DNA of 64,000 bases. Source: Gnetum montanum (Eukaryota; Streptophyta; Gnetopsida; Gnetales; Gnetaceae). Below, piece by piece: positions 34,021 through 46,462 of this stretch; position 1 is the first letter of the stretch, and each line of letters starts with the position of its first letter. The DNA is taken from positions 160,501 through 224,500 of the forward strand of contig MNCI01009276.1 of assembly GCA_015680685.1 (NCBI GenBank). The letters are read 5' to 3'. The position numbers were made by a program, and so were the translations under genes. A model generated the notes under the pieces. That model saw only the letters and a list, made by a program, of their open reading frames with translations, did not search any database and had not been told where the DNA came from.

Positions 34021-35148
34021 GTTTATTGGTGGCCAACTCTAGTGGTTCTTTGGCTTTGTGCAATGCTACCAAATTTTGTTGGTGATCCCTAAAGTAGTGG
34101 TTCCACTGCTTCTTAGCCATTCCATGAATTGCTCAATGATTTGTACAAGTCTTTAACTCAAGAAATTTCCAGCATGTATGTTTTTATCCAAAGTTTGGGT
34201 TATTTTCCTCATTCCTCTAGTTTTCTGAACCATGTGAATTTGACTTGGAAAGATCAAGGTTTGGTGGCTTCTCATAATTGTTATTTATCTAATTCCTTCT
34301 TGTTGGTTGAATTCATTGATTCAGTGATGGTATCTGAATCCCTTAATATAGGTGTCTTTAATCATCATCACGTTTTATTAATTATTCACAAGTGGACTTC
34401 CTCTTTCAACCCTACATCTCCTAAATTTTGAAAAGTCCCTTGCTTTGTTGAATTACCTAATCTCCCTTTAATTTTTGAAAAATCCGAGAGGAATATAGTC
34501 TCTCGTATTGGGCCAAGCAACCACTCTAAAACCTTAGGTACACCTAGTGGTCTCCATAGGACTCACTATATGATTGAAGTAGATCTTGACTTTCTTCAAC
34601 AAAAAACTATTTTATGTGTAGGAAAAATAAACTATGTGCAAAAGGTAGTCTTTTATAATCTTTCTAAATCATGTCACTAATATCAACAAGAGGGTCACAT
34701 GTTTAATTCATGTCCCCTTATGTCGTGTAAAAAGGCAATGCAAATATGGCAACAACAAGCTACTCTTAATGCTTCTAAGGTTTCTCCTATTAATGTCAAG
34801 GATCCTGCTAGGAACGTTTCCTCAATCAAGGTTACAAGGAAGCCAATTTATAAAACTTTTTCAATAACTAAGTGAAAAAAAATATGTTCCTAAGGTTTTG
34901 CAGAACTCTATTGTCAATTATGACAGTTTTCAAATGGTTCCTTATAGTAGGAAACACTGGGGTAGTCCTTCTTCTAGCGAAGTTATGCCTAATCTTCAGT
35001 TTGGTCAACCTACTCAGGATTTTTTACTAATGAATAATCCATTTACTACTATTGGTCACAATATGGAGATTATTCCCTTAGACATTGCTAATTCTTTAGA
35101 TAAGAAGGGGCCTCCTCCCCCTTCTCTAAATGCTAATCTTTTCTTTTA
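34020..35148 (+). pseudogene. LINE ORF1 (DUF4283-like plus zinc knuckle) pseudogene
   Basis: ORF1 of plant L1 elements is an RNA-binding protein that coats the transcript. Here the frame begins near 34027 (SGSLALCNATKF) and continues through LYKSLTQEISSMYVFIQSLGYFP. SNHSKTLGTPSGLHRTHYMI and EVDLDFLQQKTILCVGK resemble the region before the knuckle. VFYNLSKSCHxYQQEGHMFNSCPL (about 34650-34720) is the single CCHC knuckle typical of plant LINE ORF1, with its second Cys changed to Tyr. The final open piece, 34898-35149, has PPPPSLNANLFF at its end, just before ORF2. Stops interrupt it. Confidence 0.68.
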
Positions 35149-35856
35149 ATGTTCAAGGTCTTACCAATAAACTTTGAACAAGGATAATCGGTGCTTTTCT
35201 TCGCACTTGACTTCTTCATCCTAACTTTATTCATCTTCAATAGGGTAAAATTTCAAACCTAGATATTATTCTAGCATGCAACAATATTGCTCAAAACTCT
35301 ACAATCTTATTTCCTAATCACATTACTAGTCAAGGTGGTGATGCCCTTATTATCAATAAGTTCTAGTCTAAAAATATTCTCTCTCATGGTAGACATAACT
35401 CTGTTTTCTAAGCTATTCTTCAATGTTCTTTAGGTCCTTTTAGTATTTGCAAAATTTATGCTCATACTACTTCTGCAATAAGAATTGATGTTTGGCAATT
35501 TCTTCTCCAGAGTTTGCCTAGCATTCCTTGACTCTTTGGAGGTGATTTTAATATGATTGAACATTCTTATGATAAAGTTGGTAGAGCTTCTTCTCAAATT
35601 TTAGGCTATAAGCTATCTTTGCAATGTGATGTTAAGGACTACTTTTATCTTCTGGTGTTGTGGATTCTAATGTTCACCATGATGATTGATTTACCTAGTC
35701 TAACCTCTCGGTTGGTACTAATTGGATTTGTGAGAGACTCGATTGATTTTATTTTTCCAATTGTTCTTCATGGTTCTATAAAAATCATGTTATTGTCCAC
35801 CAAAATGCTATCCTTTTAGACCATTTTTCTATTTCTCTTCATTTTGAATTTGATAT
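35140..35856 (+). pseudogene. LINE ORF2, endonuclease domain
   Basis: The start FSFNVQGLTNKL matches the usual beginning of an L1 AP-endonuclease domain (WNVRGL...). FLRTxLLHPNFIHLQ and ICKIYAHTTSAIRIDVWQFL follow. The catalytic motif LFGGDFNMIEHSYDKVGRAS holds GDFN at 35540-35551. This nuclease nicks the target to prime reverse transcription. The domain is cut at 35856 by element B before its end (SDH region). Stops are present. Confidence 0.8.
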
Positions 35857-36737
35857 TGATGAGCAATGAGGTACCCCTATGCTCAACCATATGGATCACA
35901 AGCATTCACACATGACCCAGTCGAATTCCATGGATGGGACTAGTTGTGGTATCTAGATCATTATGCTCTAATCGCAATTTGCTATCTTCCCACTTGGACT
36001 AGTAGTAGCTTTTTCACATATGGTTTAGTCCAAAGTGAGGCATATGATGTTATCTAATTCTACTTTGCTCCTAATGACAATAAAGAGATAAATTGATTAA
36101 GCTAATGGAAAATGGAAAATAAGATCTAACTAGCCTACGTGCAATGAGTATTTGCTCTTAATCATCCATATACATCTTGGACTTCATGAGACTACTTCTA
36201 GGATTGCTAAGCATATGTCACTGGATGTGCCAAATGATACACTTTTGGATTACCAAGTATCTATACTTAAATGCTCATGATTAAGGCATACACATTCTAC
36301 TTAATAGCAAGAATAGTAAATAGCAATAAATGGAAACATTTAACTAAAGAAAATGGTAAATAATTAATGACTAAAAGAAATAATAATCTAAGTGGATGCT
36401 GCAATGATGGAAGTAATCTCGATCCTTATTTCCAGTCATGTAACGTGTCTAAGTACATCACACTCGAACAAAGGTTTCATATGATCACAAACATCACACT
36501 ACGGGCATGTACTAGGAATAACAGGACTCTAAGAAAGACTATCAAAAATTGAAAACTAAAAAAATATTTCCCACATCATATGAAATCATGAGCCCAAGAA
36601 CTATATTTATAGGCTGGCATATATCCTGTGACATTAGATATCTGACATCGCATCTGGGCTCCAACATCGAATACTGGATGTCAAGGCTTCGATGTTAGGT
36701 ATCCAACATTAAGTCTTGTCAAATTGATGACTCATCA
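35857..36737 (-). repeat. Element B 3' LTR
   Basis: It matches 41267-42133. The coding-strand start is TGATGAGTCATCAATTTGAC. It contains TATAAATATAGTTC (about 36602-36615, minus) and the tail GAGCATAGGGGTACCTCATTGC. Confidence 0.88.
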
Positions 36738-36749
36738 TACCCCCATGAC
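36738..36749 (-). promoter_or_regulatory. Element B polypurine tract
   Basis: On the coding strand, GTCATGGGGGTA directly precedes the LTR start TGATGAG. The same tract precedes the D 3' LTR at 57738-57747. Confidence 0.8.
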
Positions 36750-38639
36750 TAAATGAAATCTCATCCTCAAGTTAAACAAAATAAGGAATAAGTTCTTTAC
36801 AAAATATTGGGAAGGTCTGAGATTATTGACTAACATACAAACTAACTTAGATAGAACAAACAAACTCTAAGTGCCCAAGTGATCGGAGTTACAATCTTTA
36901 CAAAATTGGATGTTCATGATAAAAGAAGTGAACACCCATGATAAAACTAACATCCAATGCCTCTTGGCATCTGAAGAGTAAGAGAGAAGATCCAACGATC
37001 ATGAACAAGCCTTGTTGTGTGGTACTGCCACATCATCCTTGGTGAAGATAGTCCCGCTTCAAGTCCATGCTTCCCACTACAATCACAACAGAATCATAAA
37101 TTAGTATGCAATGTGTAATACATATTTGTTAAATGCCTTGTCTCATCAATGGTTACACTTGGCTAGGTTGTGATTGTGGTAGATTGATTTCTTTAGTCAT
37201 GTTAGTAGGAAGGTTGACAAATAGGATAAAATAGATAAGTAGTTCATTACATTTGAAAAAGTTCAACACAAGGAAATATTTGAAGAGAATGTAAGAATTC
37301 ATAACAATAAAAATAAAAGTTTACTGAAAAATATTGCAAATATGTGCACAATTGGATGTCATTGCTGGGGTAAACAAAAAGATTTGATTGTAAGAGTGTC
37401 TAACGGTAAAGGACATAACTAACCAAACCAAAAGATATGCAAGTGGGTCCTCCCCAAAGTAGGCATAGGCCTTTTATGCCCTTGCATGACTTCAAACCAA
37501 AGAGTTCGTGGGCTTTGTGGATGATTAATCATTATAGAAGGTTAAGTACAAAAAATTGTAATAAACTACCTAAGAATTCTAACACATCAAACCAAGACAT
37601 CAAATAAGAACATGAACCAACAATGAGGTGAGACATGGAAAGCATAGATGGATGAGAGAGAGTGGAATGACATTCTTGATTAAGGTCACATGAAGTCCTT
37701 TGTGGATTTTATGGTTAAATGACTTGATAATATCCATCATTAGTCTAGACCAAAACCAACCTTGTTCAATGACTTCGCATCGTCATTCCAAGACCAGTCC
37801 ATCCCCCTAAGACACAAGAGTGCTCCCACAAAACAACCATTGTTCCTTATTAAAGAAGAAAAGAAAAGTAGGAAGTGAGGAAGGGCCTTAGTTAGAGGGG
37901 ACCTTTAGGCATGGGTAACATGTCTTTCTAGTCCCATAGTCAGTGCTTGTAGCTCATTTGTTTTGTCTAAGGGGTGTGCTTTGAATTTCCATCATTTTTT
38001 TATGAGAACCACACCATGAAAAGACTTATTCAACTTCCTTTTATTGGTTGACATAGAGTGGTAAGAAATCCATGAAAACACACATGCACCTAGACAAACA
38101 AAAAGGGACAAAGAATACCAAATCCCCTTGAAGTCACACCCTATTCAAACCTTTGAATCCTTTCCAATTCCAGAAAGTACCAAAGTCACAAATTTTTTTA
38201 AGTTTTGTTAATGAAAAAGGAACAGCACATTTCTAAAACAAGAAAAAACATAGAGTTTATGGATGGGTGGATGTTGTGGACTCACTACCTATTGCATGAA
38301 AAAGAAACCATGTCTGAATCATCTATAATGAAATTCAAAGCCAAAATCCAAACACCAATAATCAAATAACAAAATAGTACATACCACCATCAAGTAACGC
38401 ATTACCATTATACCTAGCACTTATCAACAAAACATTAGAAAATCACACCAAAATAAAAGAAAAGAAAATATAAAAGAAAGTGTAAATTTTTTAAGAAATA
38501 GCAAATGTACTAATGATGGTGTAAAACAAAAATTAGAAAAGATTAATAACATGAAAACAAGAAGATGTAAAATAAAGAATGTGTAAAATAAAAAATGTGC
38601 AAAACAAAAAGTTAAAAAACACTTAAGAATCCTAATGAT
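36750..38639 (-). other. Element B non-coding 3' region
   Basis: I see no supportable gene in these 1.9 kb. On the coding strand it shares GGTCCCCTCTAACTAAGGCCC (about 37885-37905) with A and the CCTACTTTGGGGAGGACCCA block (37443-37464) with A and C. Most of the rest is A/T-rich with poly-A or poly-T-like runs, especially 38440-38640. Confidence 0.6.
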
Positions 38640-41141
38640 TAGAATGGGGGGTGATCCACCCCCACGACTAAAAATTTGGATGTGACAAGGATTAATAAGT
38701 GGATAAATAGTATCCATGCATGTATGAAACATTGGTAACTAGTCATGCCCCAACCACTAGGTGTTTATTTGTGGTGTGGTGGCTAGGTAGAAAAATTTTT
38801 GGTCACACACTTAATGGTTAAATGTATGGTGGGTTAGGATATGAGGTGCTAACATTATGGATGGCTGGCCCATAGTTGCACCCTTGATCATGATATGGTA
38901 TGCATGGATTTATTTGTCTCCTCACACTATTAGATTCATTGTTTGGATTTCAAATTAGAGTAGTGATGGATGATGCCTCTTGTGTATTATTAGAGGACGT
39001 TGGTTGAGACAAGGAAGATGGTATGCCAAATTGGCCTTGTGCTGGCTTAGATGATATGATGGATCCATGCATGGTCTACTTTGGCTTACGACCTTTCCTC
39101 TAAAAGGGATGTTTCTGATGTTGTAGTTGAGACCCACTGGTGTCAACATGTTTATGCACTTTTGCAGCACAAGTGGCATTCGTTTGTTGATATTGTGGTG
39201 TCAACCCTTCCTATGTTGTTGGCAATGACATATAATAAGGTGGAGTGTGAGAATATTAAGGGTAGGATGGATGGCAAGAGGCATGAAGTGGTTCAAGGGA
39301 TGTCATGGGTTGTTGGTACTTGGGAGCATAGTAATGGCAATTTGAAGTAGAGGATGTAGAACTAGTTGGAGAAATAGGATGTTGAACATAATATCCATGC
39401 AGTTTCAACTCATAGAAAAGATAGGGCTAATTTGCTGGGGGCTTCCCCCATGACTATGGTTGTTGCCACTATGGTTGCTAACCATGTTGAGGCTGGTAAT
39501 AAGTCCCCCTAGGATGGTATGATCAATGGTGGGACTATATATGATTACCTTATGGGAGAGGAAATCTCTGAAGCATGTGTTTCTGCACAAACTTTGGATT
39601 TAAGAAACCTACCCAATACTCATGTAGATGCAACAATACTAGGAAATGACCCTTCGGATGGTCATATATGTAGATGTCACATCCTTTATCTTCATCTATG
39701 GTTGAGTCTATAACCTCACTTTCATTAGCCACTTTTCTCATTTACCGAAAAGTGTTCATGGCTATTTCTTGGTTTTGTATCCTTTGTTGATTATGATTGT
39801 GTGGCTTATTTGGCATGATCCTCTCCTCAACCATCTCAATGAGAGTTTTAACATTTTCATATATCCATTTGGACATCCTATTAAACTTTTCTTCAAGTTC
39901 ATCAATAGACTTCTGTATCAGCAAGGTTTGTTGCAGAATCACCTTATCGAGAATGGTTTTGTTCTCCTTACCATAGATCTAGACCTCCTTCTATTGAAGA
40001 GTTGGGACCCATTAATACTTTTTGACATTCTCCCATTTGCATATCTCTCCTTCTTCTTTCGCCACACACTCGATTAGCTCTAGGATCTGATGGGCTTGGA
40101 GCTTGTATAATTTCCCTGGGGAATACATCCCAAGGGTCTCCCTTATTTCATTATGAAGCCCATCTATGATGTGGAAAAGTTGCCTTTCCTCAAAGAAATC
40201 ATGGCCTAGGCATCTATTCAATAGAGAATAATATCTATCTAAGGTCATGTCCAAGGGTTCATGTTGTTCTTTTTCAACTCTTGGATCTATCTCCTCAAGT
40301 TGGACACCCTCGCATAGGTTTGGTATTTCTTGTTGAAAAGTTCCAACATTATTGACCACCGTTAGATTGAACTTGGTCTTAACGATCTATACCACACTTC
40401 AACTTTATCAATTACTATCCTAGGAAAGAGCTTAAGCTTTTTCCATCTATTTTCAATGGTATAGCAAACATAAGCATCCTGGAAGGCTTGTAAATTATGT
40501 TGTGGATCTGAATTATAGCCTCCTATAAATTTAGGGATATTATTCATATCAAGTCTAGGTAGGCAACTCTCTTTGTGATGCCTGTGAGATATCTTAATTG
40601 CCTCTATTATCTTCATCATGTTCTTGGTGGCCAAGAAGGGTTCATCATCATTAGACAAGTTGTGAGGGAAATTTCTATCTCTATTCACTTGATCATGATG
40701 ATTATCTATGTTGTCGTGATGTCATTGACCTTTCCCATGTGTTCAATTTTTGTTTTTCATCTAACCCTTTAGTGGAACTTGATCTCCATACCTATGTTCA
40801 TCTTTGTCAGAATTAGATGTTGAAGGGGAAGATGAAGATGAGGAACTGGAAGGATTTCCATGGCTTCTATGGTGTTTCCTAGGGTCCCTTAATTTATCGC
40901 TTCTTGGTTTCGAGGAGGTCTTAGGCCTTAAGGCCTCCCCTAGTTCAAAACTTACATCATCTCCTCCAAGATTATCTGTCTTAGGTGAATGTAGTCCTTG
41001 AGTGTTGTCAAGGTGGTCATGATCATAAGAAACCCCTGCATTAGGTTGATCACTTCAATTTTATTCATCGTATATGTCGTTAGTTCTCCAATGAATGTGT
41101 TCGCTATACAGTGCATTGTCACTTCCATGTAAGAGAGACAT
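38640..41141 (-). pseudogene. gag: Element B gag pseudogene
   Basis: The frame starts at 41141 with MSLLHGSDNALYSEHIHWRTND, matching the starts of C (49601) and D (53256) gag. A Ser-rich stretch near 40840 precedes the capsid core, where IPKFIGGYNSDPQHNLQAFQDAY and WKKLKLFPRIVIDKVEVWYRSLRP are clear (40362-40688). After a stop and frame change, 40012-40359 continues with RYYSLLNRCLGHDFFEERQL and IDGLHNEIRETLGMYSPGKL. The knuckle region reads CDIYIYDHPKGHF and has lost Cys residues. The tail is Pro/Tyr/His-rich and ends near FSRGGGSPPI, at the conserved G-rich hairpin. Confidence 0.78.
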
Positions 41142-41247
41142 TGTTGTTGGTTTATGATGTGTGTGAGTTAATATTTTTTGAAAGATATATCGTTAATACC
41201 CTTATAGAAATTGTGTATAATATAACTAATCTAGATAACTAGCACCA

Positions 41248-41265
41248 TCCTTGGCAATGGCACCA
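41248..41265 (-). promoter_or_regulatory. Element B primer-binding site (tRNA-Asp type)
   Basis: On the coding strand, TGGTGCCATTGCCAAGGA lies one base after the LTR. The plant tRNA-Asp site is TGGCGCCGTTGCCGGGGA; all differences are transitions. Confidence 0.78.
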
Positions 41266-41266
41266 A

Positions 41267-42133
41267 TGATGAGTGGCGAGGTATCCCTACGCTCAACCAT
41301 ATGAATCATAAGTGTTCACACACAATCTAGTTGAATTCCGTGGATGGGACTAGTTGTGGTATCTAGATCATTATGCTCTAATCGCAATTCACTATCTTCC
41401 CACTTGGACTAGTGGTAGCTTTGTCACGTATGGTTTAGTCGAAAGTGAGGCGTATGATGTTGTCTAATTCTACTTTGCTCCTAATAACAATAAAGAGATA
41501 AATTGATTAAGCTAATGAACAATGGAAAATAAGATCTAACTAGCCTATGTGTAATGAGTATCTGCTCTTAATCATCCATATACGTCTTGGACTTTGTGAG
41601 ACCACTTCTAAAATTGCTAAGCATATGTCACTAGATGTGCCAAATGATACACTACTGGATTACCAAGTATCTACACTTAAACACTCATGATTAAGGTGTA
41701 CACATTCCTCTTAATAATAGGAATAGTAAATAGTAATAAATGGAAACATTTAACTAAAGAAAATGGTAAATAAGTAATGATTAAAAGTAATAATAATCTA
41801 AGTGGATGCTACAATGATGGGTGTAGTCTTAATCTTTATTGCTAGTCATGTAACATGTCCAAGTATGTCACACTCGAACAAAGGTGTCATACGATCACAT
41901 ACATCACACTATGGGCATGTATTGGGAATAATAGGACTCTAAGAAAGACTATCAAAAACTAAAAACTAAAAGTATCTTCCCCACATCATGTGAAATTGTG
42001 AGCCCAAGCACTATATTTATAGGCTGGTGTATATCCCACGACATCAAATATTCAACATCGCATCTAGGCTTTGACATCGGATACCTGACATGGGGTATCT
42101 AACGTCAAGGCCTGTCAAATTGATGACTCATCA
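41267..42133 (-). repeat. Element B 5' LTR
   Basis: It matches 35857-36737 closely, with only scattered substitutions. On the coding strand it starts TGATGAGTCATCAATTTGAC and ends CCACTCATCA. Confidence 0.88.
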
Positions 42134-45100
42134 AATGCAAAACCTCTAGTTCAACATCATGAGCTCTTCCATTTGAATCCTCCTTTATTTCTTACTCCTT
42201 CTAGTAAAGTTATTTTGATGTCTCTTTGAAATGTTGAGAGGAGGTTGCCTCGCAATTCAAGTTGGATTGACTAGTGGTTGCGTTCCACTTTTCATGTTTG
42301 TAATCTTGCCCATTGGTTGGGTAAGTAATATGCTAAGAGACATAGGAAAACTAAGAAAAATCTTTGTAATAAACTTCAACAACTTAACTTTGCAATACAA
42401 CAAGATCCCTTGAATTTTACTCTACAACAACAACTAGCTTATGTTCGCTTAGTCAAACAAAAATGGGATATGTATAATGCTAAAAGCTGCTCTAATTAAG
42501 AGTTGCCTCAACTAGTTGAAAGTTGAAGTAAAGCCCTGTAAAGAGTTTTTCAAATTCTTAAAAGGTAGAGGTATTTTACCTACTATTAACTCCATGGAGG
42601 TGGATGGTCATCTTAGTTCATATCCTTATATTGTTAATGATTTTCTTAAAAGACATTTTCAATGCATCTTTGTCTTAGATGGGTTTGATTAGGATGAATT
42701 TTTCACTAATTTGGATCATTTACCCAATATCGTCCATAGCAATCACAACCATCTTCTAGCTCAAGACATCTCTCTTTTTGAAATGAAAGCAACTGTGTTT
42801 AGCTTGGCCAATGATAAAGCTCCTAGTTTTAATGGCTTTCCTATCAAATTCTTTAAAAATCATTGGTATGTTATTAGTTTGATCTTTATCATGTTTTTGT
42901 TGAAGCCATTACTCAGCACTCTCTCGGACCCATGCTTAATAGAGGAATCATCCATCTTATTGCTAAGGAAGGTGATCTCTCTTTGATTGGTAATTGGCAT
43001 CCTATTACCCTCTTGAATTCTGTTTATAAAATTTTGATCAAATGTCTTGCTAGAAGATTAAAGCCTATTATTCCTTAGTTAATTACCCCAAGGCAAACTA
43101 GTTTTGTCTAAGGTAGATATATTCTTGATGATGTTGTTGCGGGTATGAGGGTATGCAATGGGCTAAGGATTCCAATCAAAACATAGATTTTCTTAAGTTT
43201 GATTATGCTAAAGAGTGTGATAAAATTGAATGGCAATTTATTATTATCTACCTTTGCAAATATGGTTTTAACAAAAAATTTATTGGGATGGTGAAGACTC
43301 TCTTTGTTGATGCTAATGCCCTTGTGGATACTAATGTTGGCTTCACTAATTATTTTAAGCCTGAGCGCTCAGTTAGGCAAGGTTTCCCTCTTGCTCCTTA
43401 TCTCTTCATCCTTGTTGCTAATTTCTTAAGTCACACTATTTATAAGGACAAGGAACAAAATTTGCTTCAAGGCATTTTTATTGATTATAATGTTCCTTTC
43501 TTACTGAATATGCATTTTGTAGATGAATCCTTTTTTATGATTAAGAATGACAAAGTTATTGTTGATCATCTTTTTTACTGTGTTGATCAATATTGTAGAC
43601 TCTCTGGCTCCCAAATTAATTGGTTCAAATTTTCAATCTTTTGGAATAAGGGGGTTCAAGATTGGGCTTTGTCTAAATCTTGGTATTTTTTATAAAAGGA
43701 TCATGTTTTCAAGTTGCTAGGCATTCCCTTTTCCTTTGCAGGATCTTCAAAAACTTTATGGGATGTTACGATGAAGAAAATTGAACAAAAACTTGTTAAG
43801 TGGAAGGAGAAGAAGCTTTCTATGGCTGGAAAGTTTATTGTTTGCAAGCATATCATCCAGGCTACTCATGTATTATTCTTTGTGTTGGGCTCCTAGTTTT
43901 TTTGCTTATCATCGCATTGATCAACTTGTTAGAAATTTTCTTTGAAATAGTAGCCATTCTAGGAAAGGATTTTGTCAAGTTGCTTGGAACATTTGCACCT
44001 CTCACAAAGAGGATGCTAACTTAGGACTTCTAAATTGCTATAAGCAAGGTATTATTTTATGTGCCAAGTGGGTGGCCAAATGCTTATTTGGTTCTAGGGC
44101 TTGGAAGCTTCTTTTCCTTAAGAGCATTCAGATGGGAAAGCCTAAATGTAGTATTTATTGGAAAAATACTCATTTTTTAATTGGATCTTTTTTCCTAAAG
44201 GTATTACTATTTCAGGTTCCATTGTCATCAAGCACATTTGGAAGGCTTAGAGTTTTATCAATGAGTTTTGGAACTTTATTAATATTACTGTTTCTTCCTT
44301 TATGCTTGATAAGATTTCTCCTTGGTTGCTTCCCATTAACAATGAATCTTGGGCTATTAAGTATGCTCATCTTTGTAGTACTTGGAGCAAGCTTGGCATC
44401 TCCTCCCTTTCCTCTCTTCACTTACATAATCATTGGATCACTTGGCTTGAGTGTCAGTNTTCTCTTCACTTACATAATCATTGGATCACTTGGCTTGAGT
44501 GTCAGTATCTTTATGGTATCAATGCTTCTCAAAAGTCCACCTTTTCTAATATTTTGGATAGCTTGAACAAAAGTGTTGCTATTCAAAATTCTCATAATAG
44601 TTTTCTTGATTTTTCTTGGATTAATGGTCATCAAGTTTTTCCTTGTCATTCTAAGATTGTGTATTCTCTTATTAGTTCTAATACTAATTACTAGCCAAGA
44701 TTCAACCATCTTTGGAAGGTTAATCTTAATGTGCAGGTTTGGAAGCAATGTATTTAGATGATTTGGACTGCCCCTACTCGTTCAAGGATCAAACATTTTC
44801 TATGGTATTTACTTCACAAAGGTTTACCTATTGGTATTCAATGCTCTTATTTGGGTTTTCTGGACCCCAGATGTCCTATCTGCAACAAGAAAGATATATT
44901 TACCCATAGTTTTTTTACTTGTCCCCTTGCTCACAACTCTTGGACTTGGTGTAGTATGTATTTATAGGGCTTTCAGCCAAGACTAGATGAAGCTTTATTT
45001 GGGGACACTCTTCAACTTCAAGAATCTCTACTCTATACTTAGTGTTGCTTTCATCCCCTTATCCTTCATGCCATCTGGAAGTTCCGATGTAATATGATTT

Positions 45101-45186
45101 TTCAGAGAGATTCTCCTACTAATGTTCTCCCTTTGTCAGTTCAAGAAGACATGGTTCAACAGCTGATACTCCAGCTGAGTTCTTGA
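42134..45186 (+). pseudogene. LINE ORF2: linker, reverse transcriptase, zf-RVT
   Basis: The linker shows SSWIDWWLRSTFHVCNLAHWLGK-like coding at about 42250-42320. The RT includes NDKAPSFNGFPIKFFKNHW (about 42810-42866), NWHPITLLNSVYKILIKCLARRL, then the open piece 43153-43695 with FLKFDYAKECDKIEW and RSVRQGFPLAPYLFIL. The active site FADD has become FVDES (43516-43530), so the enzyme is dead. SGSQINWFKFSIFW and LGIPFSFAGSSKTLWD are the usual thumb segments. The C-terminus, 44758-44967, has APTRSRIKHFLWYLLHKGLP and CPICNKKDIFTHSFFTCPLA, the zf-RVT domain. A 46-base duplication around N 44459 shifts the frame artificially. Confidence 0.85.
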
Positions 45187-45450
45187 ATTTTCTTTCTCTT
45201 CTCTGTTTTCTTGTCTGTTGCTTTTTAACTAGGTCCTTTTTTATCCCCTTTTACTTCCCGTGGAGAGGTTTTCAGGTTTGGTTTTAAGAATGTTTACACA
45301 TTGAGGGCCCCCAAGTCTGTTTGGCCTTTCTTCCTTCTTGTTTTGATGTTTCTCCTCTCTCTCGGGCCTCTCTTTTGTCCTCTGATTTTTTATATTTTTA
45401 ATATACTTAATTTTTGGGGTCCGATCAAAGCCTTTTCCTCGAGTCCAATG
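42134..45450 (+). mobile_element. LINE L, 3' part
   Basis: The non-LTR element resumes after B with the ORF2 linker, RT, and C-terminal zf-RVT region, then a 3' untranslated part containing TTTTTATATTTTTAATATACTT (about 45388-45409), a common plant L1 3' end. The exact end and a target duplication are not clear. Confidence 0.78.
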
Positions 45451-46462
45451 CAATCAGGTTGTGGCTCGCTAAGATGCAAAAACCAAAAAACAGAAAATCA
45501 CAGGCAACGATCAAGTATCCTGCCCAGTAGTCCCCGAGTTCTACAATGGGTCCCTGTTCCTGTAGTCCCTGGCAGGTTCAATATCATCTCAAACCCAACA
45601 TTCCAAATTCCAAATTTTCATACATTCACTGCATTATGACATCTCTCGGCGTGAACTTACCAATCGGAACTAACAGCCCAAAACATTTGGACCACTGCTC
45701 ATCTCAGACAACCCTGCACATAGAAGCATATACAGGAAAACAGAAAAAAAGTAAAAGAATCCCGCAAATCAAATCTAGAGTCCACAAAATCTCAAAATGA
45801 TATAGAAAGGCCCAAAACATGAACAGAACTCTACCCCAGTCCAACCATCTCCCAAACTCGACCACGAGAGAAAACAATAATGGTGGTGGAAGGGTTTCAA
45901 AAGCAATACATAAGAAAACGGAATTCTAACGGGAAAGAGGAAAAGTAAAACATGACTTATCTTTATGTTTATAAAATATAATATTATACTCCATTGGTAA
46001 CTTCCTAAGGTTTTCTCTCCCGTCTGTCTTAACTAATACACTCAGGTCCACCACCTGTAACTAACAGATGACAACTCCAAATCCAAAACTAATCAAATCG
46101 ACAACATCCACATCAAACGTACATCATATTCACATGCCAAATGCATTAGCACCCAAAACTACATAACTCATATGCATAAATGTTACAAATCACATATAAA
46201 GCATAAACACATGCTAAACTACTATCACTATCCTCAATCCTTCCTCCTTGCCTAACACTATCTTGTCCTCAATCCTTCCTCCTTGCCTAACACTATCTAC
46301 AAGATGAATGTATCTAATCTTATCATATATCATAAACCAAACATCAAAAATCACATATAACATACCCTCATAAATCATCATAAAGCTCATAATAAAACAT
46401 GTTAACCGTATGCATAACAAGACATCATGCTATACCAAGGGGTCCTACAAAGGGGTGTTACA
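45451..46462 (-). repeat. Candidate solo LTR, minus strand
   Basis: At 46441-46462 the minus strand reads TGTAACACCCCTTTGTAGGACC, a start typical of Tekay/Del-type Ty3 LTRs. The DNA downstream on that strand (to about 45451) is less AT-rich than its surroundings and non-repetitive by eye. No internal domain or partner LTR is visible, and the other end is not defined. A 35-base tandem duplication lies at about 46228-46298. An alternative is host UTR or intron sequence: TGCAGGGTTGTCTGAGATGAG on the minus strand near 45710 looks like a splice acceptor. Confidence 0.35.

Larger units (their letters stand above)
33690..35856 (+). mobile_element. LINE L, 5' part (interrupted by element B)
   Basis: This is a plant L1-type non-LTR retrotransposon carrying ORF1 with a zinc knuckle and the endonuclease part of ORF2. 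It is cut by element B at 35856 and resumes at 42134. Ends are approximate. Numerous stops show it is inactive. Confidence 0.8.
35857..42133 (-). mobile_element. Element B: gag-only Athila-like retrotransposon inside the LINE
   Basis: Two direct LTRs (41267-42133 as 5', 35857-36737 as 3') flank a 4.5 kb internal region read on the minus strand. A tRNA-Asp-type primer site and a polypurine tract lie next to the LTRs. The internal region holds a gag pseudogene (about 41141-38640) and 1.9 kb of non-coding DNA, with no protease, RT, RNase H, integrase or ORF2. LINE endonuclease coding ends at 35856 and its linker/RT coding resumes at 42134. The flanking five-base words (GATAT and AATGC) do not match, so the target duplication is not recognisable. 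Confidence 0.85.

Noticed and set aside
38424-38732. 102-codon minus-strand ORF rich in Phe and Leu as a membrane protein
   Set aside because: Its start is the tail of element B gag (region of FSRGGGSPPI); the hydrophobic run is a translation of A/T-rich untranslated DNA.
45301-45639. 112-codon plus-strand ORF as a gene
   Set aside because: It crosses from the LINE 3' untranslated end into unrelated DNA and has no recognisable domain.
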